In this document: piece by piece, positions 45,697 to 55,593 of the stretch
Numbering within the stretch: the first letter of the stretch is position 1
Layout: the number at the start of each line of letters is the position of its first letter
Source of the DNA: CAVPJW01 sp963705525
Lineage (GTDB): Bacteria > Acidobacteriota > Vicinamibacteria > Vicinamibacterales > CAVPJW01
Direction of reading: 5' to 3'
Assembly (NCBI GenBank): GCA_963705525.1
Contig: CAVPJW010000002.1
Coordinates: 806,001 to 870,000, forward strand
Length of the DNA stretch: 64,000 bases
The notes under the pieces: generated by a model
Seen by the model: only the letters and a program-made list of their open reading frames with translations
Database searches by the model: none
What the model was told of the DNA's origin: nothing
Translations under genes and position numbers: made by a program

Positions 45697-48600
45697 AGGG
45701 GTGCGAGATCGGCGCGTTCGGCGAGTTTGTCCGCCTGTGGCTCCTGCCGAAGCTGATCGATGATGCGGCGCGCCTCTTCGAGGTGGCGCCGCGCTTCGGC
45801 GGGGGCAGTCGGCCCGGCTGCACTCCTCGCGTACAAATAATGTGCTCTCGCCTGGAGCATTTGCAGACCGAGCTTCTCGCTCTTCCCCAGCGCGCGATCG
45901 AGTTCCTGTCGCGCGGCCACACGTTGATTCGCGGCGATTTGAGCCTCTGCCAGATCCACGGAACACGCCACCGCGAGGTACTTCAAGCCCAGCCGGTCGG
46001 CTTCCTGCGCCACCTGGTTGAGTGATCGAATGGCGCCCTGCCCCTGCGCGCGACCGTCTCTCACCATCGCCCTGGCGACGCTTGCCTGGGACAGCAGAAT
46101 CAACCCGCGATCGCCCGTCGCTGAGGCCGCCTTGAGTGCCTGCTCGTACTGTGCCCCGGCTTCGCGCAGGTTCCCCTGATAGAGGTACCAGTCGCCGAGA
46201 GCGTTGAGCGCCTGAGCCACCTCGGCCTGGTTGCCAAGCGCCCGCGCCAGCGTCAGGGCCTCGTCGAGAATCGGTTTGGCTTCGGCCGCGCGACCGGCCC
46301 CGGCCAGCGTGCGCCCGTATCCGCTCTGGACCTCGATCAGCCAGAACCCCTGTTCGCCAAGCGATTTCAACCTCTCGAAGGCTTCCTTTTGCGCCGCGAT
46401 CGCTGCGCCATATCGTCCCTGATACTCGAACACCGATGCCAGCCCGTTCGATTCGAGCGCCGCGCCACGCCGGTCGTTCGTGCTGCGGCGAAGGTCCAGC
46501 GCCCTCAGATACTGCTTCAGGGCATCGTCGAACTGACCGAGCTTCGAGGCCGTTTCTGCCAGGTTATGAACCGTGTCTGCGATGTCGCTCGGCACCTTGA
46601 GGGTCTCGCGAAGCCGCAGCGCCCTTTCAAAATAGGTCAGTGCGTCATCGAACTGTCCCTTGGACAGGTAGACATTGCCGATGTTGTGGAGGCACAGCGC
46701 TTCTCCCGTCGGTTCGCCGACGTCGTGCTGGATTTGCAACGATTCCTTGAAGAGCTTCAGCGCTTCGTCGTATTGTCCGCGCTCGCTGTAGAAGTTCCCG
46801 AGATCGATGAGGGTGTCACCGATCCCTCGCCGATCGCCGATCTCGCGCCGTACGGCAAGGGCCTTCTGATAAGCTGTGCGCGCCTCGTCGGTTCGACCCA
46901 ACCCCTCGAACACCTGCGCCATCTCATTCAGACTGACGGCGATCCCGCGCTTCTGATCGAGCCGCGTGCGGATGTCGAGCGCCTCCTGATATTGACGGAG
47001 TGCATCGTTCGGCTTATTCATCAGCTTGTACGCGACACCCGTCGCGTGCGCGACGGCGCTGCGCTGTTCCGGATTGTCGAGTCGTATGGCCAGCGACTGA
47101 GCACGGGTCAAGTACTCCAAACTGCCCTGTGCGTTGCCCCGCTTGATCTCCACCCGTCCGAGCGCGAGAAGCGCATCGAGGTAGTTCGCGTCTCGGGCCA
47201 CGAGCCGTCCGTAATATTCGATCGCCTTGTCGAATTCGCCCGTCGTCTCGTAGAGCTGCGCGAGCTCGAACAGCACCTCTTCATTCTCGGGGGCCGTTTT
47301 CATCAGCGACGCGTAGAAGTCGATCGCCTGCCGATGGTCGTTCATGATGCGAGCGTGGGTCGCCCGGATCAGATACTTCTCCTGATCGGGAAGTTGATCA
47401 CCGAGACTCACGGCGGTCCGTGAAGCCCGCTCGGCTTCGGCGTCATAGCCGAGCGCCGCGTAGGTCAGCCCGAGCTTGGAAAACGCCAGCGCGAACTGCG
47501 CGTCTTCTTGTGTGGACGCACGAAACTTCTCGATCGCATCCTGCGACCGCCCCTCGCGGACGAGGCTCAGGCCTTCGTTGTAGTACCGCAGCGCCTGCAT
47601 CGATTGCGATGAGGGCTTGAGCGCACTGCTGGCCAGCGCCTTGGAAGCGTCAGCCGACACGGCAAGATTGTCGCGAACAGACTTCGCGAGGGTGTCAATC
47701 GCTGCAAGGAGGTTGGCGTCCGACACCGCCTGAACCTTGAGCGGCACGGCGCGCTTGCGCTTGACGTCCTGCAGCGTCGCGTCGATGCGGATTTCCGACC
47801 CGAACTTGAGGTACTGACCCCAGATGATCGTGTCGGCGCTGATGAATTCCGCCAGACGCGCGAGGGTATCCGGATCGAGCGGCGCATCGGTCTGGATCTT
47901 CAGGTCGCGAATCGTCTGCTGGAGTCGACCGGGAGGAACCATCCGAAGCGCCGACGACTGCCCGATGTCGCGCTGAAGAATCTCCGCCAGACTCGATCCG
48001 AGCCAGTCGAGCGATCGATCGCCCGATGCGTTTCGAAAAGGCACGACCGCCAGCGACAGAGCGGAGACTGGTGCGACGGTCGCCGTGGTGCCGCCAGATC
48101 CCGACCGCGGACGCGGGACGACGAAGTACGCGATCACCGCAACGGCGAATACAACCGCCGCTGCGGCCGGAACCCACACTCTCCGCGACGGACGGGCCGT
48201 CGAAGCCGGATGTACGAGTGCAGAAGTCGCGGCCGTCGCTGACTGCTGAGCGGCGACCGAGTGCGACATCACGGTCCCCGGGCGCGCGTGCCCGCTGGCA
48301 TCCAGCTGATCGAGGGCCGCGACCAGCTCTGCCGTGGTTTGAAACCGTGCACCGGGCTCGGGCTCGAGGCATCGGCCCACGACGCGTTCGAGCGGTTCGG
48401 GAAGCTCGGGGTGTTCGTCCCGGAGCGCGGGCGGCGCTTTCTGAAGGCGCGCGACGAGTTCCGCGATGCTGCTCTCGGCGCCAACCTGGCGCCGCCGGGA
48501 CAGCATGTCGTAAACGATGAGGCCGAACGCGTAGATGTCTGCGCGGTGATCCAGCTCGCGTCCCAGAGCCTGCTCCGGAGCCATGTACTCGACAGTGCCG

Positions 48601-49388
48601 ACAACCGCTCCCTCGCGTGTCAACCCCGTCGCGGTCGCGGCAGACAGCGACCGTGCAATCCCGAAGTCCATGATGCAGGCGTGATCATCGCCATCGATCA
48701 TGATGTTGGCGGGCTTGAGATCGCGATGGACGACACCAGCCTCGTGGGCCGCCTGGAGGCCCGACGCAATTTCCCGCGCGATGAGCAGCGCGCGCGCGAC
48801 GCCGAGCGCGCCATCCCGCCTGAGCACGGCCGAAAGATCCGCGCCTTCGAGGTACGGCATCGTGATGTATTTGATGCCGTCGATCTCCCCAAGATCATGA
48901 ATGCGGACGACGTTACGGTGCGTAATCTGGCGCGCGAGGAGGAGCTCGCGTTTGAAGCGGCGCTCGAGATCTCTGGCGGCTTCCGGAGTGGGCGTGGCCG
49001 CCGGGTGGATGACCTTCAGGGCAACGGTCACTTCGAGCTCGCGGTCCCAGGCCTGATAGACCGCGCCCATCCCGCCGACGCCGAGCGGGCGGATGATCTC
49101 GTAGCGCGTCCCGAAGGTCGAGCCGACCACCAGGATGCCGGCACTCGGACGGCCCGCACCTCCCGCGGACGGCCGATTCGGATCAGTGCCGCGTGGGTCA
49201 AGCCCGGCGGCGCCGAGCCGTGTGGGGGCATCCTCGAGTGGGCCAGGAAAGATGGTTTCAGTACCGTCCGGGGGCGGGGTCAGGACGGCGGACGCAATTT
49301 CGACGGTCGCTCCGGCGTTGTCAGCGCCGCAGGCCGTGCAGAGCCCTTCCGAAGAGACATGTGTGCTGCCGCAATGCGTGCAGGCCAT
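45660..49388 (-). CDS. Membrane serine/threonine protein kinase with N-terminal zinc ribbon and C-terminal TPR array
   Basis: A 1242 aa PknB-type kinase. From ATG 49388 the sequence opens 'MACTHCGSTHVSSEGLCTAC' (zinc ribbon), then the kinase domain (about 95-380): 'VGGMGAVYQAWDRELEVTVA' with Lys near 125, 'VVHRDLKPANIMIDG' near 220, 'MDFGIARS' near 242. One membrane helix follows (about 413-432), then a FlgO-like region ('LSLAVVPFRNASGDRSLDWL') and about 14 TPR repeats (580-1180). It resembles the TPR-containing kinases common in Acidobacteria. Its short C-terminal tail ends 'YQPQPQPQGNR', antisense to the Trp-Gly end of the convergent gene. TTG 49400, four codons earlier, is a possible alternative start. 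Confidence 0.93.
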   Translation of the reverse strand: MACTHCGSTHVSSEGLCTACGADNAGATVEIASAVLTPPPDGTETIFPGPLEDAPTRLGAAGLDPRGTDPNRPSAGGAGRPSAGILVVGSTFGTRYEIIRPLGVGGMGAVYQAWDRELEVTVALKVIHPAATPTPEAARDLERRFKRELLLARQITHRNVVRIHDLGEIDGIKYITMPYLEGADLSAVLRRDGALGVARALLIAREIASGLQAAHEAGVVHRDLKPANIMIDGDDHACIMDFGIARSLSAATATGLTREGAVVGTVEYMAPEQALGRELDHRADIYAFGLIVYDMLSRRRQVGAESSIAELVARLQKAPPALRDEHPELPEPLERVVGRCLEPEPGARFQTTAELVAALDQLDASGHARPGTVMSHSVAAQQSATAATSALVHPASTARPSRRVWVPAAAAVVFAVAVIAYFVVPRPRSGSGGTTATVAPVSALSLAVVPFRNASGDRSLDWLGSSLAEILQRDIGQSSALRMVPPGRLQQTIRDLKIQTDAPLDPDTLARLAEFISADTIIWGQYLKFGSEIRIDATLQDVKRKRAVPLKVQAVSDANLLAAIDTLAKSVRDNLAVSADASKALASSALKPSSQSMQALRYYNEGLSLVREGRSQDAIEKFRASTQEDAQFALAFSKLGLTYAALGYDAEAERASRTAVSLGDQLPDQEKYLIRATHARIMNDHRQAIDFYASLMKTAPENEEVLFELAQLYETTGEFDKAIEYYGRLVARDANYLDALLALGRVEIKRGNAQGSLEYLTRAQSLAIRLDNPEQRSAVAHATGVAYKLMNKPNDALRQYQEALDIRTRLDQKRGIAVSLNEMAQVFEGLGRTDEARTAYQKALAVRREIGDRRGIGDTLIDLGNFYSERGQYDEALKLFKESLQIQHDVGEPTGEALCLHNIGNVYLSKGQFDDALTYFERALRLRETLKVPSDIADTVHNLAETASKLGQFDDALKQYLRALDLRRSTNDRRGAALESNGLASVFEYQGRYGAAIAAQKEAFERLKSLGEQGFWLIEVQSGYGRTLAGAGRAAEAKPILDEALTLARALGNQAEVAQALNALGDWYLYQGNLREAGAQYEQALKAASATGDRGLILLSQASVARAMVRDGRAQGQGAIRSLNQVAQEADRLGLKYLAVACSVDLAEAQIAANQRVAARQELDRALGKSEKLGLQMLQARAHYLYARSAAGPTAPAEARRHLEEARRIIDQLRQEPQADKLAERADLAPLYQPQPQPQGNR

Positions 49389-49535
49389 TGCTGCTTTCAA
49401 GCGTCCTTGGACGGGAACAGGTGGATTATCGCTCGGGGTTAGGGGACTGACAACCAGGTTGGCGGATCGCCCGAAGCCGTGCTCGTCGGTCTGATTCAGG
49501 CCAAGTTGCCGAAGGGCCCCTGATGGAGCGCCCCA

Positions 49536-51617
49536 TCACCCGCGTTCCGAGGAGGGTCCTCTGGAGCCCGAAGGAACGTCCGGGCTTCCCGCTTCGGTGG
49601 CCATGTCGTCAATCAACGCGCGGAATCCCGCCTCGTCCAGCGTCGGGACGCCGAGCGCCCGCGCCTTTTCGAGTTTGGCGCCGGCATCCCCGCCGACGAC
49701 CACATAGCTCGTTTTCTTGCTGACCGATCCGACGACCCTCCCTCCCAGCCTTTCGATGAGCTCGGCCGCCTTGTCGCGGCTCATCGACGACAGAGTTCCA
49801 GTCAGGACGAACGTTTTCCCTGACAATACCCCCAGGAACGCCCCGGCGGGTCCGCCTGTCGATTCCATTCGGACACCGGCCTTCAACAGTCGCTCCACGA
49901 GATCGCGATTCCGCGGCTCCGCGAAATACGCGCGCACGGCCTCTGCGACGACTGGTCCGACATCTTCGACCTGCTCGAGCGCGTCAGTCGACGCGTTCAT
50001 GAGGCGCTCTATTGACCCGAACGCGCCCGCCAGGACTTGCGCGGCGCGCTCGCCAACATGTCGAATCCCCAGTGCGTAGATCACGCGCCAGAGCTCGACG
50101 GTTTTGCTGCGGTCGATCTGTTCGAGCAGCTTCTCCGATGATCGCATTCCCATCCGTTCCAGGCCCTCGAGCGCCGCGCCGTCGAGCCGGTACAGATCCG
50201 CGTAGTCGTTCACGAGGCCCGTGGTAACCAGTTGATCGACGAGCGCCTCGCCGAGTCCTTCGATATTCATGGCGCGTCGAGACGCGAAGTGCTCGAGTCC
50301 GCGCCGGATCTTCGCCGGGCACGACACGTTCTCGCAGCGCCAAATCACCTCGCCCTCCGGCCGGACCAGAAGGCTGCCGCAGCCGGCGACCGGACAATGG
50401 GTCGGCATCTGCCATGGCTCGACGTCAGGCTCGCGCATCGCCAGCACGGGTTTGACGATCTTGGGGATGATGTCGCCGCCTTTTTCCACGAGGACAAAGT
50501 CTCTCGGTCGAATGTCCTTCCGGGTGATCTCCTGCTCGTTGTGGAGCGTCGCCATCTGGACGGTTGTGCCGCCCAGGCGAACTGGTTCGAGTACGGCATA
50601 TGGCGTCACGGCGCCCGTACGCCCGACGTTCACCCTGATCTCGAGAAGTCTCGTCGTCGCCTGCTCCGGCGGAAACTTGAAGGCGACGGCCCACCGCGGG
50701 AACTTGGTCGTCGCGCCGAGCGCGGTCCGAAGCCGCATCCGATCGACCTTGACGACGACGCCGTCTGTCTCGAAGTGGAGCGAGTGACGCTTGTCTTGCC
50801 ACTCCTGGCAGAACGCCCAGACTTCCTCGATGCCGTGAGCCCGGCGCCAATCGGGCTCGACCGGCATCCCCCACTGTCTCAGCCTGTCGAGCGCCTCGGC
50901 GTGCGTCTCGGGCGACTCGCTGCCGACAATCTGATAGAAGAAGGCGCGGAGGCCGCGCCGGGCCACTTCAGCGGCATCGAGCGTCCGCATCGTTCCGGCC
51001 GCGGCGTTCCGCGGGTTGGCAAACACGGGCTCCTCGGCGGCCTCCCGCTCCCGGTTGATGCGCTCGAATTCGGCCCTGGGCAGAAACACCTCGCCTCTGA
51101 TTTCGACGCGGCCCGTCGGCGCGTCCTTGAGCGCGAGCGGAACGGGACGAATGGCCCTCACATTCTGCGAGACATCTTCGCCACGCACTCCGTCGCCTCG
51201 TGTCGCGCCTCGGACAAGCCGGCCGTCTTCGTAGGTGAGCGCGATGCTGAGTCCATCGATCTTCAGTTCAGCGACATACGCTACGTCGCCTGGCTCGCCT
51301 TCCATCTTCGCGAAGCCGGCCCGGACGCGCTCATCGAATGCCAGGAGTTCCTCTCTCGAGTACGCGTTGTCGAGGCTGAGCATGGGCACGAGGTGTTCGA
51401 CGGCGGGGAAGCCTTCCGCGGGCCGGCCTCCGACCCGCTGCGTGGGCGAATCTGCGGTCACGATTTCGGGATGGGCGTGCTCGAGCGCCTGGAGCTCCTT
51501 CATGAGGCGATCGAATTCCGCGTCCGAGATCGCGGGGTCGTCGAGGACGTAGTAGCGCTCTTCGTGTTGGCGGATCAGCGATCGGAGCTCGATGGCCCGG
51601 CTGGCTGGATCGTTCAT
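49536..51617 (-). CDS. ligA: NAD+-dependent DNA ligase LigA
   Basis: Seals nicks in DNA using NAD+. The 693 aa protein is complete: domain Ia with 'LIRQHEERYYVLDDPAISDA', adenylation site 'AELKIDGLSIALTYEDG' (Lys near 116), 'TRGDGVRGEDVSQNVRAI', OB fold, four-Cys zinc finger ('HCPVAGCGSLLV' and 'CENVSCPAKI'), helix-hairpin-helix repeats and a C-terminal BRCT domain from about 600 ('FVLTGTLSSMSRDKAAELIE'). Start ATG 51617 opens 'MNDPASRAIELRSLIRQ'. Essential housekeeping gene. Confidence 0.98.
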   Translation of the reverse strand: MNDPASRAIELRSLIRQHEERYYVLDDPAISDAEFDRLMKELQALEHAHPEIVTADSPTQRVGGRPAEGFPAVEHLVPMLSLDNAYSREELLAFDERVRAGFAKMEGEPGDVAYVAELKIDGLSIALTYEDGRLVRGATRGDGVRGEDVSQNVRAIRPVPLALKDAPTGRVEIRGEVFLPRAEFERINREREAAEEPVFANPRNAAAGTMRTLDAAEVARRGLRAFFYQIVGSESPETHAEALDRLRQWGMPVEPDWRRAHGIEEVWAFCQEWQDKRHSLHFETDGVVVKVDRMRLRTALGATTKFPRWAVAFKFPPEQATTRLLEIRVNVGRTGAVTPYAVLEPVRLGGTTVQMATLHNEQEITRKDIRPRDFVLVEKGGDIIPKIVKPVLAMREPDVEPWQMPTHCPVAGCGSLLVRPEGEVIWRCENVSCPAKIRRGLEHFASRRAMNIEGLGEALVDQLVTTGLVNDYADLYRLDGAALEGLERMGMRSSEKLLEQIDRSKTVELWRVIYALGIRHVGERAAQVLAGAFGSIERLMNASTDALEQVEDVGPVVAEAVRAYFAEPRNRDLVERLLKAGVRMESTGGPAGAFLGVLSGKTFVLTGTLSSMSRDKAAELIERLGGRVVGSVSKKTSYVVVGGDAGAKLEKARALGVPTLDEAGFRALIDDMATEAGSPDVPSGSRGPSSERG

Positions 51618-51710
51618 CGGCGGGCAGGAGGCTGCGCCATGCTAGCGTACGAACGCCCCAGAGGCCCGAAACCAGTCTCGAGCTCGATCAGACGCGCGGT
51701 TTCAGAATGA

Positions 51711-53588
51711 TCAGCGATCTCGTGACAGCAGGTAGTCAGGTAGAGCGAGGAGGGCGTCGCGTTGCGGTGACGGCGGAAACGCGAACAGGTGCTTTTTCGC
51801 GGCGCTGGCGTATTCGACGGCGCGATGATACGCATAATCAGTGGCCCGATGCTCGGCCAGGAGACGCGTGATCTCTCCCCACCTTTCCGGTGTCACCGCC
51901 CGGTCGCGGATGACGTCGCGCACCAGTTCTTCGGCCCGCGTGCTCGTTCCGTTGCTCCGCTGGAGCAGATAGATGATCGGCAGCGTGACCTTTCCTTCGC
52001 GAAGATCGCCTCCGATGGGCTTTCCGAGCGCGCCGGCGTCGCCCGTGAAGTCGAGCAGGTCGTCCACGAGCTGGAACGCGATGCCGAGGTTGAAGCCGTA
52101 TTCCTGGAGCGCCCTGACCTGCTCCGGGGACACCCGGCCCAGCAATCCGCCGATCTGCGCGCATCCTCCGAAGAGATACGCGGTCTTCCGGCGAATGATA
52201 TCGAAATGTTCCTCTTCGTTGATGCCGATCTCGCCGTTCTTGGTGAGCTGATAGAGCTCACCCTCGATCATGCGAAGCGTCACGTCGCACAGCAGGCGGA
52301 TGATCTCGAGCGCATCCTGGGTCAGCGCGAGCGCCATCGACTTGATGTAGAGGTAGTCGCCCAGCAGAACCGTGATGTCGTTGCCCCACCGCGAATGCAC
52401 GGCCAGCCGACCCCGGCGCAAATCCGCATCGTCGATGATGTCGTCGTGCACGAGTGTGGCCGTGTGAATGAACTCCACGACCGACGCGTACAGGATGGCG
52501 CGGTCGCCCTGGTAGCCGCTGAGGCGGGAGGCCATGAGCAGCACGGCAGGCCGGATTCGCTTGCCGCCGCTCTTCTGAATGTAGTCGCCGATCTTCGGGA
52601 TGAGATCGACCTGGGACTGGACGTGTCGCCGGAATTCGCGTTCGACCTGCTCCAGATCGTCACGAATCGGCTCGAAAATCTGTGTAATCCCGACGCCCGA
52701 TGGGGTCTTTTCTGCGGCTTGGCTCAAAGCCCGTCCATCATACTTAGGCCGGGGCCTCAACGCAATTCGCCGCGGCCCCCGGCGCCACGCACGTAGCGTC
52801 CGCTGCTCGAAGAGCGTGGAGAAGTTTGCGGCGGTCTCGGCGGCGAGTGTCTCGACGGTGACGTTCCGCACGTCGGCCAGGACCGCGAGCGTGCGACCCA
52901 CCCACGCCGGCTCGTTCCGCTTGCCGCGATGGGGAACGGGCGCCAGAAAGGGGCTGTCCGTCTCGACCAGAATGCGGTCGGATGGCACTATCGCCGCGAC
53001 GTCTCTGAGATCGGCGGCCTTCGGAAAGGTCACAATTCCGGCGAACGAGACGAAGAGCCCGCGATCGAGGCCCTCCCTGGCAAACTCGCGGCTGCCGGTG
53101 AAGCAGTGAAGAACCCCGCGCACCTTCCCTCGTCCCTCACGATCCAGAATAGACAGCGTGTCGTCGTCGGCTTCTCTGGTGTGAATGATGATCGGCAGAT
53201 TGAGCGAGACGGCAAGCCGAATCTGGGCGGCGAAAAGCTCCTGCTGCACGGCCTTCGGCGAGTAGTCGTAGTGATAATCGAGGCCAATCTCGCCGATTGC
53301 GCACACTCGTTTCCGCATCGACGTCGCCTGTTCGAGAAGCTCCGTTACCTGATCGACCCGCCCCTCGAAGGCGCCTGCCGTGTGCGGATGCACTCCGACG
53401 CTGAAACGCACGCCGTCCCAGAGCGCCTCCAGGCGATCGGCCTGCGCAGCTTCCGCCGAGTCACCAGCCGCCAGCACGCAGAGCGCCCGGGTCACACCCG
53501 CCTCGCGGCAACGGCTCACGACGTCCGGCAGATCGGCCGCGAACACTTCGTCGGCCAGATGGCAGTGTGAATCGATCAGCGGGATCAC
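51711..53588 (-). CDS. TatD-family metallo-DNase joined in one frame to a polyprenyl diphosphate synthase
   Basis: One open frame of 625 aa carries two enzymes normally separate. Residues 1-265 are TatD: 'DSHCHLADE', 'AIGEIGLDYHYDYSP', 'IIIHTREADDDTL', 'VLHCFTGSREFA' and 'ETDSPFLAPVPHRG' (metal ligands H, E, H, H, D all present). Residues 287-625 are an IspB-type trans-polyprenyl synthase: 'SGGKRIRPAVLLMASR', FARM 'LVHDDIIDDADLRRG', SARM 'FQLVDDLLDFTGDAGALG'. The linker is Arg-rich and a TTG at 52727, two bases after a TATGAT box region, could start a separate synthase gene. Either a real fusion, or two genes whose stop was lost to an indel. Together the domains would supply quinone side chains and DNA or RNA trimming. 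Confidence 0.82.
   Translation of the reverse strand: MIPLIDSHCHLADEVFAADLPDVVSRCREAGVTRALCVLAAGDSAEAAQADRLEALWDGVRFSVGVHPHTAGAFEGRVDQVTELLEQATSMRKRVCAIGEIGLDYHYDYSPKAVQQELFAAQIRLAVSLNLPIIIHTREADDDTLSILDREGRGKVRGVLHCFTGSREFAREGLDRGLFVSFAGIVTFPKAADLRDVAAIVPSDRILVETDSPFLAPVPHRGKRNEPAWVGRTLAVLADVRNVTVETLAAETAANFSTLFEQRTLRAWRRGPRRIALRPRPKYDGRALSQAAEKTPSGVGITQIFEPIRDDLEQVEREFRRHVQSQVDLIPKIGDYIQKSGGKRIRPAVLLMASRLSGYQGDRAILYASVVEFIHTATLVHDDIIDDADLRRGRLAVHSRWGNDITVLLGDYLYIKSMALALTQDALEIIRLLCDVTLRMIEGELYQLTKNGEIGINEEEHFDIIRRKTAYLFGGCAQIGGLLGRVSPEQVRALQEYGFNLGIAFQLVDDLLDFTGDAGALGKPIGGDLREGKVTLPIIYLLQRSNGTSTRAEELVRDVIRDRAVTPERWGEITRLLAEHRATDYAYHRAVEYASAAKKHLFAFPPSPQRDALLALPDYLLSRDR
52737..52765 (-). promoter_or_regulatory. 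Possible internal promoter before the polyprenyl synthase part
   Basis: On the minus strand TTGCGT (52765-52760), 17 bases, and TATGAT (52742-52737) lie between the TatD and polyprenyl synthase domains, just before an in-frame TTG at 52727. It supports the synthase as a separate transcription and translation unit. Confidence 0.4.
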
Positions 53589-53614
53589 AATCAGGAGTGA
53601 GGAGTCGTCACGGC

Positions 53615-55584
53615 CTACCGGACGCGCGTGCCGGGTCCGGCGTCGCCATCGACGCCGAGCAGCATCGGCCGGCCGCCCTCGGCGCTCGCGGCCAGCAGCA
53701 TGCCGTTCGACTCGATGCCCATCAGCTTGGCTGGCTTGAGATTGGCCACGATGACGATCGATCGTCCGACCAGCGCATCGGGCTCATAGGCCTCGGCGAT
53801 GCCCGCCACGATTGTCCGCTGCTCCGTCCCGACGTCGATCTGCATCTTGACCAGCTTCCGGGAGTTGGGCACACGCTCCGCTGCCAGAATCCGGGCGACG
53901 TTGAGCTGGACCTTCATGAACTCGTCGATCGAGATGCGGTCGTCGGCCGGCGCGGGCGGTGGAACCGGGGCGGGAGCGGTCTCGTTCGTGCCCGGCTGGC
54001 TTCGCGGGATCCTGATCTGTAGTCACGACGTCGGTCTCCTCGAAATGTGGATGCTTCTCAGCGTCGAACGGTCTCCAGGCGCGGCCAGAGCGGACTGCCC
54101 TTCTCGATGCGCCGTTCGGTGCTGGTCGTCCACGCGGTATCGCGATCGAAATTCAGGCTCGCCACGGGCCGCCGCTCGCCGACTCGCCGCAGAATCTCGG
54201 CCGCCGAGTCGGGAACGAGCGGCAGGAGCAGGACGCCGATGACCCTGAGCGACTCGGCCGTGTCGTACAGAGTCGAGCTCAGTCGGCCCTCGAGAGCCGG
54301 ATCGCGAGCGAGCGACCACGGCTCCGTCTCGGTGATGAACTCGTTGGTCGCGTCGATCAGGCGAAAGGCCGCAGCCACGGCGTCGTGTAGCGCAAACGCG
54401 TCCATGGCGCTTTCGGTAGCGACTGCACGACGTCGGCCGCCGACGTCGGCCAGCCGCGCGGATCCGCTGATTGGCTGCAGGACGCCCTGTCGATACTTCT
54501 CGGCCATCGCGCCGACACGGCTCACGAGATTCCCCAGATTGTTCGCGAGGTCGACGTTGTATCGCTCGTCGAATCGCTCCCAGGAGAAGTCGCCGTCATT
54601 CCCGAACGGGACTTCCTTGACTAGATACAGTCGAAGAGGATCGGGCCCGAAACGGTCAACGGCCTCGACGGGATCGATCGCCGTGCCGAGCGACTTGCTC
54701 ATCCGCTGACCGTTCACGGTCATGAAGCCGTGCCCGAAGATCTGACGCGGCAGCGGCATGCCCGCGCTCAGGAGCATCGCGGGCCAGATCACGCCATGGA
54801 ACCGCGTGATGTCCTTGCCGATGACGTGCAGGTCGGCTGGCCACCACCGTTCGTACAACGCGGCGTCGGTGCCATATCCGACCGCGGACGCGTAGTTGAT
54901 GAGCGCATCGACCCAGACGTAAATGACGCTGCCAGGATCGTTCGGCAGCGGAATGCCCCAGTGCTGCCCTGCCCGGCTGACGGAAATGTCTTCCAGCCCG
55001 TCCTCGAGCAGCCGAAGCAGTTCGTTGCGCCGTATGTCCGGCAGGACGAACTCCGGATGCCGCTCGAAGTGGTCCGTCAGCGCCTGCTGGTGCCGGGAGA
55101 GGCGAAAGAAGTGGTTCTTCTCGCGTATCCAGTCAGGTTTGGTGTTGTGGATAGGACACAGACCCTCCACTAGGTCCTTGGCCTGCTTGAACGCCTCGCA
55201 CGACACACAGTAGGGGCCTTCGTAGATCCCCTCGTACAGGTCGCCCGCCCTGGCGATCGCGCTGACAAGTGCCGTGACCCCCGCCTTGTGCCGGGGCTCC
55301 GTGGTGCGAATGAAGTCATCGAACGAAATCTGCAGCCGCTCCCACACGCCACGGAACTCACGTTCCATCTGGTCGCAGTATGCGAGAGGCTCGAGGCCCA
55401 GCTCCCGCGCCTTCCGGAAGACGTTCTGCGAGTGCTCGTCATTGCCCATCAGGAAATGAGTATCGATACCGCACACCCGCTTGTACCGGGCGATGACGTC
55501 GGCCGCAATCTTCTCGTACGCCGTGCCGAGGTGCGGGCGGCTGTTGACGTAATCGATCGCCGTGGTGATATAGAAACGGGCCAT
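53615..55584 (-). CDS. metG: Methionyl-tRNA synthetase MetG, with two apparent +1 shifts in the linker before the tRNA-binding domain
   Basis: Charges tRNA-Met. The catalytic part (508 aa) has the HIGH-like site 'HLGTAYEKI' near 18, a zinc-like 'YCVSCEAFKQAKDLVEGLCP' region, 'WIREKNHFFRLSRHQ', and the KMSKS equivalent 'RMSKSLGT' near 300. It stops at 54058 with 'LETVRR'. The C-terminal EMAP/Trbp111 domain (53615-53917, 'MKVQLNVARILAAERVPNSR') lies in another frame. Between them are two readable segments: 'EKHPHFEETDVVTTDQD' and 'PPPAPADDRISIDEF'. Joined, these give a normal MetG linker. Length is two bases over a whole frame. I infer two single-base insertions near 54066 and 53990; a natural split with a separate beta-type protein is less likely, as the second ORF has no proper start. 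Confidence 0.78.
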
Positions 55585-55593
55585 GGTTCTGAA

